A stretch of 8,169 bases of DNA from JAKZSU01 sp047517485 (lineage in GTDB: Bacteria; Pseudomonadota; Alphaproteobacteria; UBA7887). The stretch is from the NCBI GenBank assembly GCA_047517485.1, contig JAKZSU010000103.1, positions 1-8,169 on the forward strand, written 5' to 3'. Shown here piece by piece: positions 1 through 5,641 of the stretch (positions are counted from its first letter, which is position 1; each line of letters begins with the position of its first letter). The notes beneath the pieces were generated by a model that saw only the letters and a list, made by a program, of their open reading frames with translations, was not told where the DNA came from and did no database searches. The position numbers and the translations under genes are program-made.

Positions 1-240
1 CAGCATCCAGACCGCCCCGGCGCCCGTGAGCGTTGCGAGCGGCAAGCGCGACCGCGCGCCCGAGCTTATGCGAGGCAAGCCTGCGTGGCGCCTGAACGCG
101 CTTTTAAAACCGGAACCCAGTCTCCCACACCATCGAGTCCGCGCCACCGCCCGTGAGCAAAGCGAGCGGCAAGCGCGACCGCGCGCCCGAGCTTATGCGA
201 GGAAAGCCTGCGTGGCGTCTGAACGCCCTTTAAACCACCG
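1..240. repeat. Tandem array of a structured ~127-bp repeat, left array
   Basis: Two full cores are visible, starting at the GCCCGTGAG motif at 22 and 149 (period 127). Each core runs through a GCGCG/CGCGC-rich centre, a GCGAGG...CCTGCGTGGCG block and a TTTAAA-containing end. A spacer with CGGAACCCAGTCTCCCA and CACCATC-AG-CCGC-CCAC links one core to the next. Positions 1-20 match the end of that spacer, so at least one more unit probably lies left of the window. Each core begins with a short hairpin: arms 24-31/35-42 in the first copy and 151-158/162-169 in the second. The array lies just downstream of the minus-strand gene ending at 312. Open frames crossing it are not credible genes because the period is not a multiple of three. 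The same unit recurs at 5642-5990. Confidence 0.9.
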
Positions 241-262
241 GCCTGCACACTGTGCAGGCCGG
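238..262. terminator. Strong palindromic hairpin at the array end, possible terminator
   Basis: The sequence CCGGCCTGCAC, loop ACT, GTGCAGGCCGG forms a perfect 11-bp GC-rich stem. It sits 50 bp downstream of the stop of the minus-strand gene 312-1184 and at the boundary where the repeat array loses its consensus. On the minus strand it is followed by TGGTTTAAA, which is only a weak U tract. Rho-independent termination is therefore possible but not certain. It could equally be part of the repeat system. Confidence 0.5.
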
Positions 263-311
263 TAGGCGCGAATCCGCTGGGAGGGGGCAGGCGGTTCGCT
301 GCGACTATCGA

Positions 312-1184
312 TTAGCCGGGGAGGTCCATGCGGCGTTCGATATCCACTTTGCGTTCGGCGACGACGCCTTCGAAGTCGCCGCCGACCCACCGTCGTTCGG
401 CGTGCCAGTACTCGTCGCTGCGGCGATTGATCAGCACCGAGTTGGCGGCCAATGTCATCAGGATGGCTTGGCCTTTCTGGGTCTTGATCGTTGTCCGCGG
501 CACCCCGGCCCAGTCGATTATGACATCGAGCGGGCGGCCGCCGGCGTCTTGCAGAATCGGCCGATAGTATTCCTTGTCGCCGGGCCCGACGAAGCGCGTC
601 CGATTGTAGTCGTCGACTATACGGATTTTGCCGACCGGCCGGTACACCACGGCGTAGAGCGTAAAGCCGTCGCGATCGGCGGTGCGCACGGCGGTCAACA
701 GGTAATTTTGATAGTCCTCGACCCCGTAGCCCTTGATGACTTTCTGGAAATGCGTGGTCGCCTCGATCATATGGCGGAAGATCATGCCGGTATCGCCGCT
801 CTCCGGCACGTCGGCGAGTTGACGTTCGTAGGCATATTGGTAGGTCTCGTCAAAGCTGACTCTGGTATCGGCCTCGACCATGTTGCGGTTCATCTCGTGC
901 AGATCGGCGTTGAGCAGGTAAGGCGCCGTGACGATCCCTTCCAACAGACCGGAGAGGATCAGCAGCGGCGACGCGATGAGATACCCGAGCCCCAGCCCCA
1001 ACCCATGGGCGGGATGCATCTCGCCGGCGCGATGCGGCACGCAGGCGGTGGTCATGAGGGCGACGAGGACCGCGACCTGAACGCTGCGCAGGCCCCGTCC
1101 GCCCTTGATCCAAGGGCCGATGCCGCGTCCGCGGGCATGGTCCGCTCCAATTCGGCTCACCGTCGAGAAAGCTGAAATCTTCAT
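312..1184 (-). CDS. Membrane-anchored, lipoprotein-like protein of unknown function
   Basis: The frame encodes 290 aa. I chose the ATG at 1184 because a strong Shine-Dalgarno AGGAGGAG lies at 1190-1197, a few bases upstream; the open frame extends further but without such a site. The N-terminus is basic (residues 19-34), followed by a hydrophobic segment (about 35-47) ending in TTAC with Cys48 as the only cysteine. This resembles a lipobox, but Thr at -3 is not canonical, so lipidation is uncertain. A second Gly/Leu-rich hydrophobic stretch (about 61-89) could be a membrane hairpin. The rest (90-290) is soluble and mixed alpha/beta, rich in Asp, Arg and Tyr. I recognise no family. It stands alone on this strand, with a 362-bp gap upstream and the repeat array downstream. 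Confidence 0.8.
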   Translation of the reverse strand: MKISAFSTVSRIGADHARGRGIGPWIKGGRGLRSVQVAVLVALMTTACVPHRAGEMHPAHGLGLGLGYLIASPLLILSGLLEGIVTAPYLLNADLHEMNRNMVEADTRVSFDETYQYAYERQLADVPESGDTGMIFRHMIEATTHFQKVIKGYGVEDYQNYLLTAVRTADRDGFTLYAVVYRPVGKIRIVDDYNRTRFVGPGDKEYYRPILQDAGGRPLDVIIDWAGVPRTTIKTQKGQAILMTLAANSVLINRRSDEYWHAERRWVGGDFEGVVAERKVDIERRMDLPG

Positions 1185-1546
1185 TGTCTCCTCCTGAGTG
1201 TCGAGCGCATGTCCGGTGTGGCTTGGTCTGCGTGACGGCAGGCCTCGAATCGCCGCCACCATCGACAGGTAGCCGCTGAATTCGGAAATGCGTAACGTTT
1301 GGAGTTCCGGCCTCGGCGACCCCTTGCCGCTACCGCATACGGAAGGGTGCTTGAGCTGCTGGCATGGCGCATCGCGATCAGACGGCGGTCAGCCGTGGCC
1401 CGGGTACCGCGAACCGCGGAATCCCTCGCTTGGCGAGAGCGGGATGGAGAATCGACGCGAACCGAGCGCGGTTTAGAGTCTTTCCGAGCTTAATTGAATC
1501 GGATTGGCCGCGCTCCCGCGGCCCCTGGCTAGGCGCGCGCCGCGCT
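1185..1546. other. Non-coding gap between two minus-strand genes
   Basis: I see no convincing gene here; short open frames on both strands lack ribosome-binding sites and recognisable composition. The gap should contain the promoter of the gene starting at 1184, but I could not pick one with confidence. Near its right end is a GC hairpin (GGCCGCG, loop CTCC, CGCGGCC at 1506-1523), 24 bases after the stop of the DUF1330 gene. It lacks a T tract on the minus strand, so it is at best a weak terminator candidate. Confidence 0.5.
1506..1523 (-). terminator. Weak terminator candidate after the DUF1330 gene
   Basis: A perfect 7-bp stem GGCCGCG/CGCGGCC with a CTCC loop lies 24-41 bases past the stop codon at 1547. 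The bases that follow on the minus strand (CAATCCGATTCAATT) are AT-rich but contain no run of T, so intrinsic termination is doubtful. Confidence 0.3.
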
Positions 1547-1951
1547 TCAAGTCTTGGGCAGCAGCTGGCTCATCTCGATCAAGCGGCTGTGGGCCAGGGC
1601 GGCGGCGCGGATCGGCGCGATGGCGCGGTAGTCGGGATCTTCCAGCATGGCGAGGAACTGGGGTCGGGTCGGATAGCGCACCAGGATCGCGATATCCCAT
1701 TCCTCGGTGCCGATGATGGTGTGGTGCGCGCGCCCCATCCAGATCGGCTCGCCGCCATATTTGGCATGCATGTCCGCGGCGAAGTGCCGGCCGTACACCG
1801 CGTAGGCGTCCTTGCCGCTCAACCCGTCGACACCATGACCGGCCTCGGCGTGCTCGCGGTAGCGAAGCAAATTGAGCATCACCACCGGCTCGTTCGGATC
1901 GCCGCCGGCCATCGCCGCTAGCGCCTCGCGATCCGTCTTCAAGGTTCCCAC
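1547..1951 (-). CDS. DUF1330 family protein
   Basis: This is a small cytoplasmic protein of the DUF1330 family, which adopts a dimeric alpha/beta-barrel (ferredoxin-like) fold; no reaction is firmly assigned to the family. Counting from the GTG at 1951, recognisable marks are VVMLNLLRY near residues 23-31, an AYAVYGRHF helix, EEWDIAILVRYPTRPQF near 83-99, and the closing DPDYRAIAPIRAAALAHSRLI helix. Length (134 aa) is slightly above the usual ~95-130. The start is ambiguous. GTG at 1960, GTG at 1951 and TTG at 1942 are all in frame. The 9-mer AGGGGCGTG is duplicated (1958-1966 and 1949-1957), so an AGGGG lies 10 bases before both 1951 and 1942. It follows the hydrolase stop by about a dozen bases and is surely co-transcribed with it. 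Confidence 0.88.
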   Translation of the reverse strand: MGTLKTDREALAAMAGGDPNEPVVMLNLLRYREHAEAGHGVDGLSGKDAYAVYGRHFAADMHAKYGGEPIWMGRAHHTIIGTEEWDIAILVRYPTRPQFLAMLEDPDYRAIAPIRAAALAHSRLIEMSQLLPKT

Positions 1952-1964
1952 GCCCCTCACGCCC

Positions 1965-2996
1965 CTAGTCCGATTGCAAAACCAACACCGAAGACGCCAG
2001 CCAGTGCACCAGCTCCGCGTTGACTTCTTGCGGCTTTTCCTGCGCCATCCAGTGGCCGCTTTGGATCACCCGCGATGTCAGGTTGCGGCAATAGTCTCCC
2101 ATCGGCTCGGCAAGGCGCGACACCACGCTTTCGCAGGTTTGGTCGTATTCGGCGGCAATAAATAGCGTCGGCATTTCCAGCACGCCTTCGTTTGCCGCCT
2201 GTTCCGCGTAAGCCGCGTTGGCCTCGTGGTTCATGTAATACGAGCCCGGCCCGAAGAAGCCGTTGCGGATCAAAGCATCGGCATACTCCGCCAAATCCTC
2301 TTCGGTGAGCACGTCGGCATCGTGGGCGACAGCCGGCGCCACCGGTTTGCCGCCAAACCAACCGCCATCCTTGCGAACGAACGCCGTCCGCGACGGCTTG
2401 CTCTTGGCGGCCGGCTTACCGCTGCGAAACAACGCCTTGATCGCGCGTGTCGGATCGGCGTCGAAAGGCGCGATGGCGGCGGCGAAATCCTCCTCGTAGA
2501 ACCGCTGATATTCGAACTGGCCGAGGGGAAACTCGTCTTCGGGATAAAGCTCGCGGTTGATCAGTGGCAGCATCGCCTCCAGACCCCGTTCCATTGTGTA
2601 GTACGGCACGCAAAGGCTGGCCACACCGAGGCACCGATCGGGGTGATGACTGGCGATACTCCAGACCACCGGCGAGCCCCAATCGTGGCCGACCCAAATC
2701 GCGCTTTCCTCGCCGAGCGCGTCGAGCAGGCCGATCATGTCGCCGACGATCGCCTCGAGCGCGTAATCTTCGTGGCGCTCGTGGACCTTCGATCGCCCAT
2801 AGCCCCGCATATCGGGCGCCACGCACCGCAACCCGAGCCCGGCCAGCGAGGGCAATTGATGGCGCCAGCTCAACGACAGTTCGGGCCAGCCATGGACGAA
2901 AATGATCAGCGGGCCGTCTTCCGTCCCCGCCGACAGATAAAAGCTATGATGATCATCGGTTTGGACGACATGTCCCGATATCGACGAATGTAGCAC
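1965..2996 (-). CDS. Epoxide hydrolase-type alpha/beta hydrolase
   Basis: The protein is 343 aa from the GTG at 2996. That start is preceded at good spacing by a purine-rich GGGGAG (3005-3010); an in-frame TTG at 3023 is less likely. The full set of epoxide-hydrolase motifs is present: oxyanion-hole HGWPE (35-39), APDMRGYGRS (60-69), nucleophile elbow GHDWG with Asp105, the acid Asp285 in AAEYDQ, and the base His315 in SGHW. Candidate lid tyrosines that would polarise the epoxide oxygen are Tyr163 (FEYQRF) and Tyr254 (GSYYMN). Asp instead of Ser as nucleophile, together with HGWP, points to epoxide hydrolase rather than esterase. Haloalkane dehalogenase also uses Asp, but the two tyrosines argue for epoxide opening. 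Substrate unknown; no signal peptide, so cytoplasmic. It is first in a two-gene unit with the DUF1330 gene. A MITE begins 28 bases upstream of the start. Confidence 0.93.
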   Translation of the reverse strand: MLHSSISGHVVQTDDHHSFYLSAGTEDGPLIIFVHGWPELSLSWRHQLPSLAGLGLRCVAPDMRGYGRSKVHERHEDYALEAIVGDMIGLLDALGEESAIWVGHDWGSPVVWSIASHHPDRCLGVASLCVPYYTMERGLEAMLPLINRELYPEDEFPLGQFEYQRFYEEDFAAAIAPFDADPTRAIKALFRSGKPAAKSKPSRTAFVRKDGGWFGGKPVAPAVAHDADVLTEEDLAEYADALIRNGFFGPGSYYMNHEANAAYAEQAANEGVLEMPTLFIAAEYDQTCESVVSRLAEPMGDYCRNLTSRVIQSGHWMAQEKPQEVNAELVHWLASSVLVLQSD

Positions 2997-3004
2997 GCTA
3001 CTTT

Positions 3005-3010
3005 CTCCCC
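3005..3010 (-). promoter_or_regulatory. Ribosome-binding site deciding the hydrolase GTG start
   Basis: The purine run GGGGAG (extended GGGGAGAAAG) precedes the GTG at 2996 with about 8 bases between, and favours it over the in-frame TTG at 3023. It lies only 15 bases from the MITE terminal repeat, so the element was inserted just outside the translation signals. Confidence 0.6.
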
Positions 3011-3024
3011 TGCCGTTTGGCAAA

Positions 3025-3297
3025 TACCAAGAGTGGTTAATAATGGCCCATTTGACCGATCGATTTTCGTCGCTGGGTAGGAGCGGGGCGCGCCGTCGTG
3101 CGACCCCACGTCAAGCGCCCCGCGACGCATCCAGCGGCGAATCTTGCTCCCTGGGCGAACCGGCCTGCGGTGGCCCGAGGTGGCTTTCCGGGCAGCTGGC
3201 GCCGCTTGCCCGATGGACACCCATCGCGCGGCGCGGCGCGCCTACCCGGAAAACCACCTCGGGCCATCAAATGGGTCATTATTAACCACCCTTGGTA
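3025..3297. mobile_element. MITE-like non-autonomous element with 31-bp terminal inverted repeats
   Basis: The ends 3025-3055 and 3267-3297 are inverted repeats of 31 bp with two mismatches. Read inward, the left end starts TACCAAGAGTGG and the right end TACCAAGGGTGG; both continue with TTAATAATG and CCCATTTGA. The outermost TA at each end (3025-3026 and 3296-3297) can be read as a TA target duplication, as made by IS630/Tc1-mariner transposases, though it could also belong to the repeat itself. Inside, 3171-3195 and 3242-3266 form a second inverted repeat (25 bp, two mismatches) around a CGATGG-ACAC-CCATCG turn at 3211-3226. Most of the element can thus fold into one long hairpin. No transposase is encoded; the small open frames inside are by-products of the palindrome. 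The family assignment is inference. Confidence 0.85.
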
Positions 3298-3358
3298 TAA
3301 GACACACACGTGAGCGGCCCGGTTTCGAGCCGATCGGATTCCCTTGGCGAGCGCCCCC

Positions 3359-3688
3359 TTAAAAATTTATCGCGTCGCCCGGCTCGAGTTCGATGAATTC
3401 CATGCGCTTGACTTGGCTGCAACCGCTACCGACGGTGGCGCGCACCCCGCCATCGCCCTTGAGGCTGGCGCAGATTTCGACCTCACGGGACTCGCCGGCC
3501 TCTAATTGGCCGCGCAGCACTACCCCGCCGCCGCAATTCTTGTCGCGCAGTTCCAAGTTGATCTTGAAGTCCTGTTCGTTCACCACGTTGATGGTGAAGT
3601 ATTCCAAGGCGTTGGCGGTCCCCGCGGGACCGGCGGCAATCGCGAATAACCCGATGGATGCGCCAAAAATACGCCAGTATGCCGCCAT
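3359..3688 (-). CDS. Small secreted (periplasmic) protein of unknown function
   Basis: The protein is 109 aa. Residues 1-27 form a signal peptide: short n-region with one Arg, hydrophobic core IFGASIGLFAIAAG, and a likely cleavage after Ala-Asn-Ala (25-27). The mature part of about 82 residues looks beta-rich (EYFTINVVNEQDFKINLELRD) and has three cysteines (52, 73, 90), so one disulfide plus a free thiol is possible. The start ATG at 3688 has CGGAGA at about 7 bases upstream. The gene lies 74 bp past the small basic protein gene on the same strand and ends about 60 bp before the MITE. I do not recognise a family. Confidence 0.75.
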   Translation of the reverse strand: MAAYWRIFGASIGLFAIAAGPAGTANALEYFTINVVNEQDFKINLELRDKNCGGGVVLRGQLEAGESREVEICASLKGDGGVRATVGSGCSQVKRMEFIELEPGDAINF

Positions 3689-3762
3689 GATTTGGTCTCC
3701 GGTCTTGAACGCTTGAGCGCCCTACAGTGCCATGGCCCGCCGGCGACGTCAGGTAAAAATAG

Positions 3763-3960
3763 CTAACGCGACCGCGCCGCCCCGCGCCGTGCCGCGCCGG
3801 CGATCTTGGTATTCACCCGCGGCCCCTTGATCGAGCCGGGACCCGCGTCGAACTGTCCGGGCCGCATGGTTTCAGCGGGTTGATCGGCAGCCACCGCGCG
3901 CTTCTTGGCTTTCTCCACCGCTTTCGCTTTCGCCCGTTGGCGGGCCTTGGCCTTGGTCAT
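3763..3960 (-). CDS. Small highly basic conserved hypothetical protein
   Basis: The protein is 65 aa from the ATG at 3960. The first ~25 residues are an Ala/Lys/Arg-rich helix (MTKAKARQRAKAKAVEKAKK), likely to bind nucleic acid or acidic partners. A Gly/Pro-containing linker with the pattern PGQFDAGPGSIKGPR follows, and the tail is basic (GAARRGAARSR). I recall similar short proteins with the same SIKGP and GARRGAARSR pattern annotated as hypothetical in alphaproteobacteria; the function is unknown to me. An upstream in-frame extension to 3999 has no better start signal. The weak Shine-Dalgarno GAGGC (3968-3972) lies inside an inverted repeat that could hide it. Confidence 0.7.
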   Translation of the reverse strand: MTKAKARQRAKAKAVEKAKKRAVAADQPAETMRPGQFDAGPGSIKGPRVNTKIAGAARRGAARSR

Positions 3961-3968
3961 GTCGTTTC

Positions 3969-4016
3969 GCCTCGTATGGGGTGGCTGTTGCAATACCACA
4001 TTCCCCGGCCCGAGGC
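3969..4016 (-). promoter_or_regulatory. Imperfect inverted repeat between the yaiI-like and small basic genes
   Basis: GCCTCG at 3969-3974 and CGAGGC at 4011-4016 are complementary. Inside them GGGGTGG (3978-3984) can pair with CCA and CCCC (3996-4006). On the minus strand the hairpin would start 35 bases after the YaiI stop and end at the Shine-Dalgarno of the next gene. It could act as a terminator or restrict translation of the small basic protein. No T tract follows it. Confidence 0.3.
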
Positions 4017-4051
4017 GCTAAACCTTTAGGTGATATCCGCGACGGGCCGCC

Positions 4052-4537
4052 TCACTCTTCGCCGCGCGCCGCCGCGCCCGCGCTCACCCCCGCGCCCACC
4101 CCCGCGCTCACCATGGTCTCGAGCGCCTGAAGAAAGCGCTGGCGATCACGCTCGGTAAAAGCGGCATTATAGCCTTTGCTCTCGCCGGTCTCGCGGCGAT
4201 GCGCGAGCAGGTCGCGGGTGGCCATGGCGTTGCCGATATTTTCCGCCGTAAACGCCCGCCCGGTCGGTCCGAGCACGGCGGCGCCGGCTTTCAGGCAGCG
4301 ATCGGCGAGCAGGATGTCGGCGGTCACCGCGACGTCGCCGGGGCCAATCCGCGTCGCGATCCAATCGTCCGCCGCATCCGGGGTGTTGGCCACCATCACC
4401 GCTCGGATCAGCGGATTACCGCGCGCATTGAAGCCGCTGTTACTCACCATATGGACCACCAAGCGACGTCGCTCGGCGACGCGCAGCACCTCACCCTTGA
4501 CCGGGCACGCATCGCCGTCGACGTAGATTTCGCTCAT
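4052..4537 (-). CDS. yaiI: YaiI/YqxD family protein (DUF188, UPF0178)
   Basis: The protein is 161 aa from the ATG at 4537, with AGGGA 5 bases upstream. The family signature is clear: YVDGDACPVKGEVLRVAERR (5-24), the middle VANTPDAADDWI (49-60), VTADILLADRCL (71-82) and the C-terminal ERDRQRFLQALE (129-140). The conserved acidic residues (Asp7, Asp9, Asp54, Asp57-58, Asp74) lie where the family keeps them. The family is generally described as having a PIN-like fold, but its cellular role is not established, so nuclease activity is only a possibility. It is cytoplasmic, with no signal peptide. The tail (143-154) is a low-complexity V-S/G-A-G triplet repeat encoded by three copies of a 12-bp unit. 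The gene is followed by the small basic protein gene after 91 bp. Confidence 0.92.
   Translation of the reverse strand: MSEIYVDGDACPVKGEVLRVAERRRLVVHMVSNSGFNARGNPLIRAVMVANTPDAADDWIATRIGPGDVAVTADILLADRCLKAGAAVLGPTGRAFTAENIGNAMATRDLLAHRRETGESKGYNAAFTERDRQRFLQALETMVSAGVGAGVSAGAAARGEE
4077..4112. repeat. Three 12-bp tandem repeats inside the YaiI gene tail
   Basis: CCCGCGCTCACC, CCCGCGCCCACC and CCCGCGCTCACC follow each other directly, with one base change in the middle copy. Read on the minus strand they encode VSAG, VGAG and VSAG near the C-terminus. The in-frame unit length explains why the frame is kept; such repeats can change copy number by slippage. Confidence 0.85.
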
Positions 4538-5054
4538 TGGTTCCCTGGTCCCTGTCGCAGAATGTGCCTTAGCCAAATCCTAATAGCAGATATGTCGGCA
4601 TTTGGACGGGCGGACGGACGGCGAGCTTGACGACTGGCGCGAATTGGCCAGATCGAGGCGCCAGCGCATGCGGAAAATTACCCCGGCATCGAAGACCCGG
4701 ACGACACGGGGGCGCCTGGTTCTCGCTCTATAGCGCGGCGTCACCCCGCCAAGCCATATCGTTTCGGTTGCGTGACGACCGGGCGTGTCCTACACTCGGG
4801 GTGCTTACGATAATCCACGGGGGATAAACGGTTATGGCTAACGTTTGGCCGGCGCCCGAAAAGGGGTAAGCGATCCAGGTCTGCCAGCCGGATCAGCTAT
4901 AAAAAACTAATCATTGGCACCCCATCGAGACCATAACTGACGCGGCGGTTCTCTGGCCGCGGTTCGGTCGGCATGGTTGAACTCCATGCTCTAACACAGT
5001 CATCGCGGATGCCCGCGAGAGGCTCCCGTGCAATTCGAATGGGAGGAAACTGCT
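4538..5054. other. Long non-coding region between divergent genes
   Basis: This 517-bp region separates the divergent YaiI gene and the secreted beta-rich protein gene. I found no gene with good support. It holds a candidate plus-strand promoter (4768-4796), an 11-codon frame with a GGGGG upstream (ATG at 4834, stop at 4867-4869), a small hairpin GCATGG/CCATGC (4971-4989) and another TCGCGG/CCGCGA (5003-5018). Short protein-like stretches in different frames around 4602-4800 might be a decayed gene. Confidence 0.5.
4768..4796 (+). promoter_or_regulatory. Candidate sigma70-type promoter upstream of the secreted protein gene
   Basis: TTGCGT (4768-4773) and TACACT (4791-4796) are separated by exactly 17 bases; matches to consensus are 3/6 and 4/6. 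Transcription would begin near 4803 and run about 250 bases to the gene at 5055, past a small 11-codon frame and two hairpins. In GC-rich DNA such matches arise by chance, so this is only a candidate. Confidence 0.3.
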
Positions 5055-5534
5055 ATGTGGAAGCACTTCTGTGGTTGTCTGGCTATCGGCGCGATCGCGG
5101 CGTTTGTCGTCGGCGGCGCGGCGCAAGCCGGCGAAACGACGATATCAGGTCTCTATCCCGCGGTTCCCAACGACAGCAACGTCGTGGCAAAGGACGACGG
5201 CTCTTCCGTCGTGGTGTTCGATATCAAGGGCATGCTCGCGGTCGCCGATACCAGCAAACCGTGGCACAACGCGATCATGGACTGTAACGGCATTGGCGCC
5301 TATGACCCCGACGGCACGATCAAGACCGAGGGCGGCACCTGCATGATCACCGATGCCGACGGTGACGTACAAAGGCTGCCCTGGGAGACCACCAGCCCCG
5401 AAGGCGGCGTATGGTCGATCGCCGGCGGCACCGGTAAATTCGCCGACATGACCGGCAGCGGCACCTGGGTGGTGATCTCGTTGGCCGATGGGCGACTCCA
5501 AAACACCTGGACCTTCACGCAAATAACGCCGTAA
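5055..5534 (+). CDS. Small secreted beta-rich protein, calycin/allene-oxide-cyclase-like
   Basis: The protein is 159 aa. The ATG at 5055 has a strong GGAGG at 5042-5046, 8 bases upstream; the frame is open further left but with no comparable site. Residues 1-25 are a signal peptide ending in Ala-Gln-Ala, so the product goes to the periplasm or outside. The mature 134 residues alternate in a beta-strand pattern. They include WSIAGGTGKFADMTGSGTW (120-138), similar to the G-GTGKF-G-TGSG loop seen in secreted calycin-like barrels (allene oxide cyclase-like and DUF3224-type proteins). Cys77 and Cys96 could form a disulfide. Ligand and role are unknown. It is transcribed alone and followed by a strong terminator hairpin. 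Confidence 0.82.
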   Translation: MWKHFCGCLAIGAIAAFVVGGAAQAGETTISGLYPAVPNDSNVVAKDDGSSVVVFDIKGMLAVADTSKPWHNAIMDCNGIGAYDPDGTIKTEGGTCMITDADGDVQRLPWETTSPEGGVWSIAGGTGKFADMTGSGTWVVISLADGRLQNTWTFTQITP

Positions 5535-5562
5535 ACGACAACCTGAGACACCAATACGATCG

Positions 5563-5588
5563 GCGGCGGCGGCAAATGCCGCCGCCGC
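5563..5588 (+). terminator. Rho-independent terminator-like hairpin
   Basis: GCGGCGGCGGC, loop AAAT, GCCGCCGCCGC forms a perfect 11-bp GC stem starting 28 bases after the stop codon at 5534. It is followed by TTCTCCCT, a short pyrimidine-rich tract. The position and stem strength support termination of the secreted protein transcript; the T run is imperfect. Confidence 0.65.
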
Positions 5589-5641
5589 TTCTCCCTGGCA
5601 CTGTCGAAGTAGGTCTCGGTCAACGTCCAGAAAACCCAACT

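Noticed and set aside
252..1175. 307-codon plus-strand open frame
   Set aside because: It is the antisense of the gene at 312-1184, which has a strong Shine-Dalgarno and a sensible signal/membrane N-terminus; the plus-strand frame has neither.
2226..2993. 255-codon plus-strand open frame
   Set aside because: Antisense of the epoxide hydrolase, whose catalytic motifs are complete; a by-product of GC-rich codon use.
3037..3309. Small open frames on both strands within the MITE
   Set aside because: They are mirror images produced by the inverted repeats, with no ribosome-binding sites and no recognisable transposase motifs.
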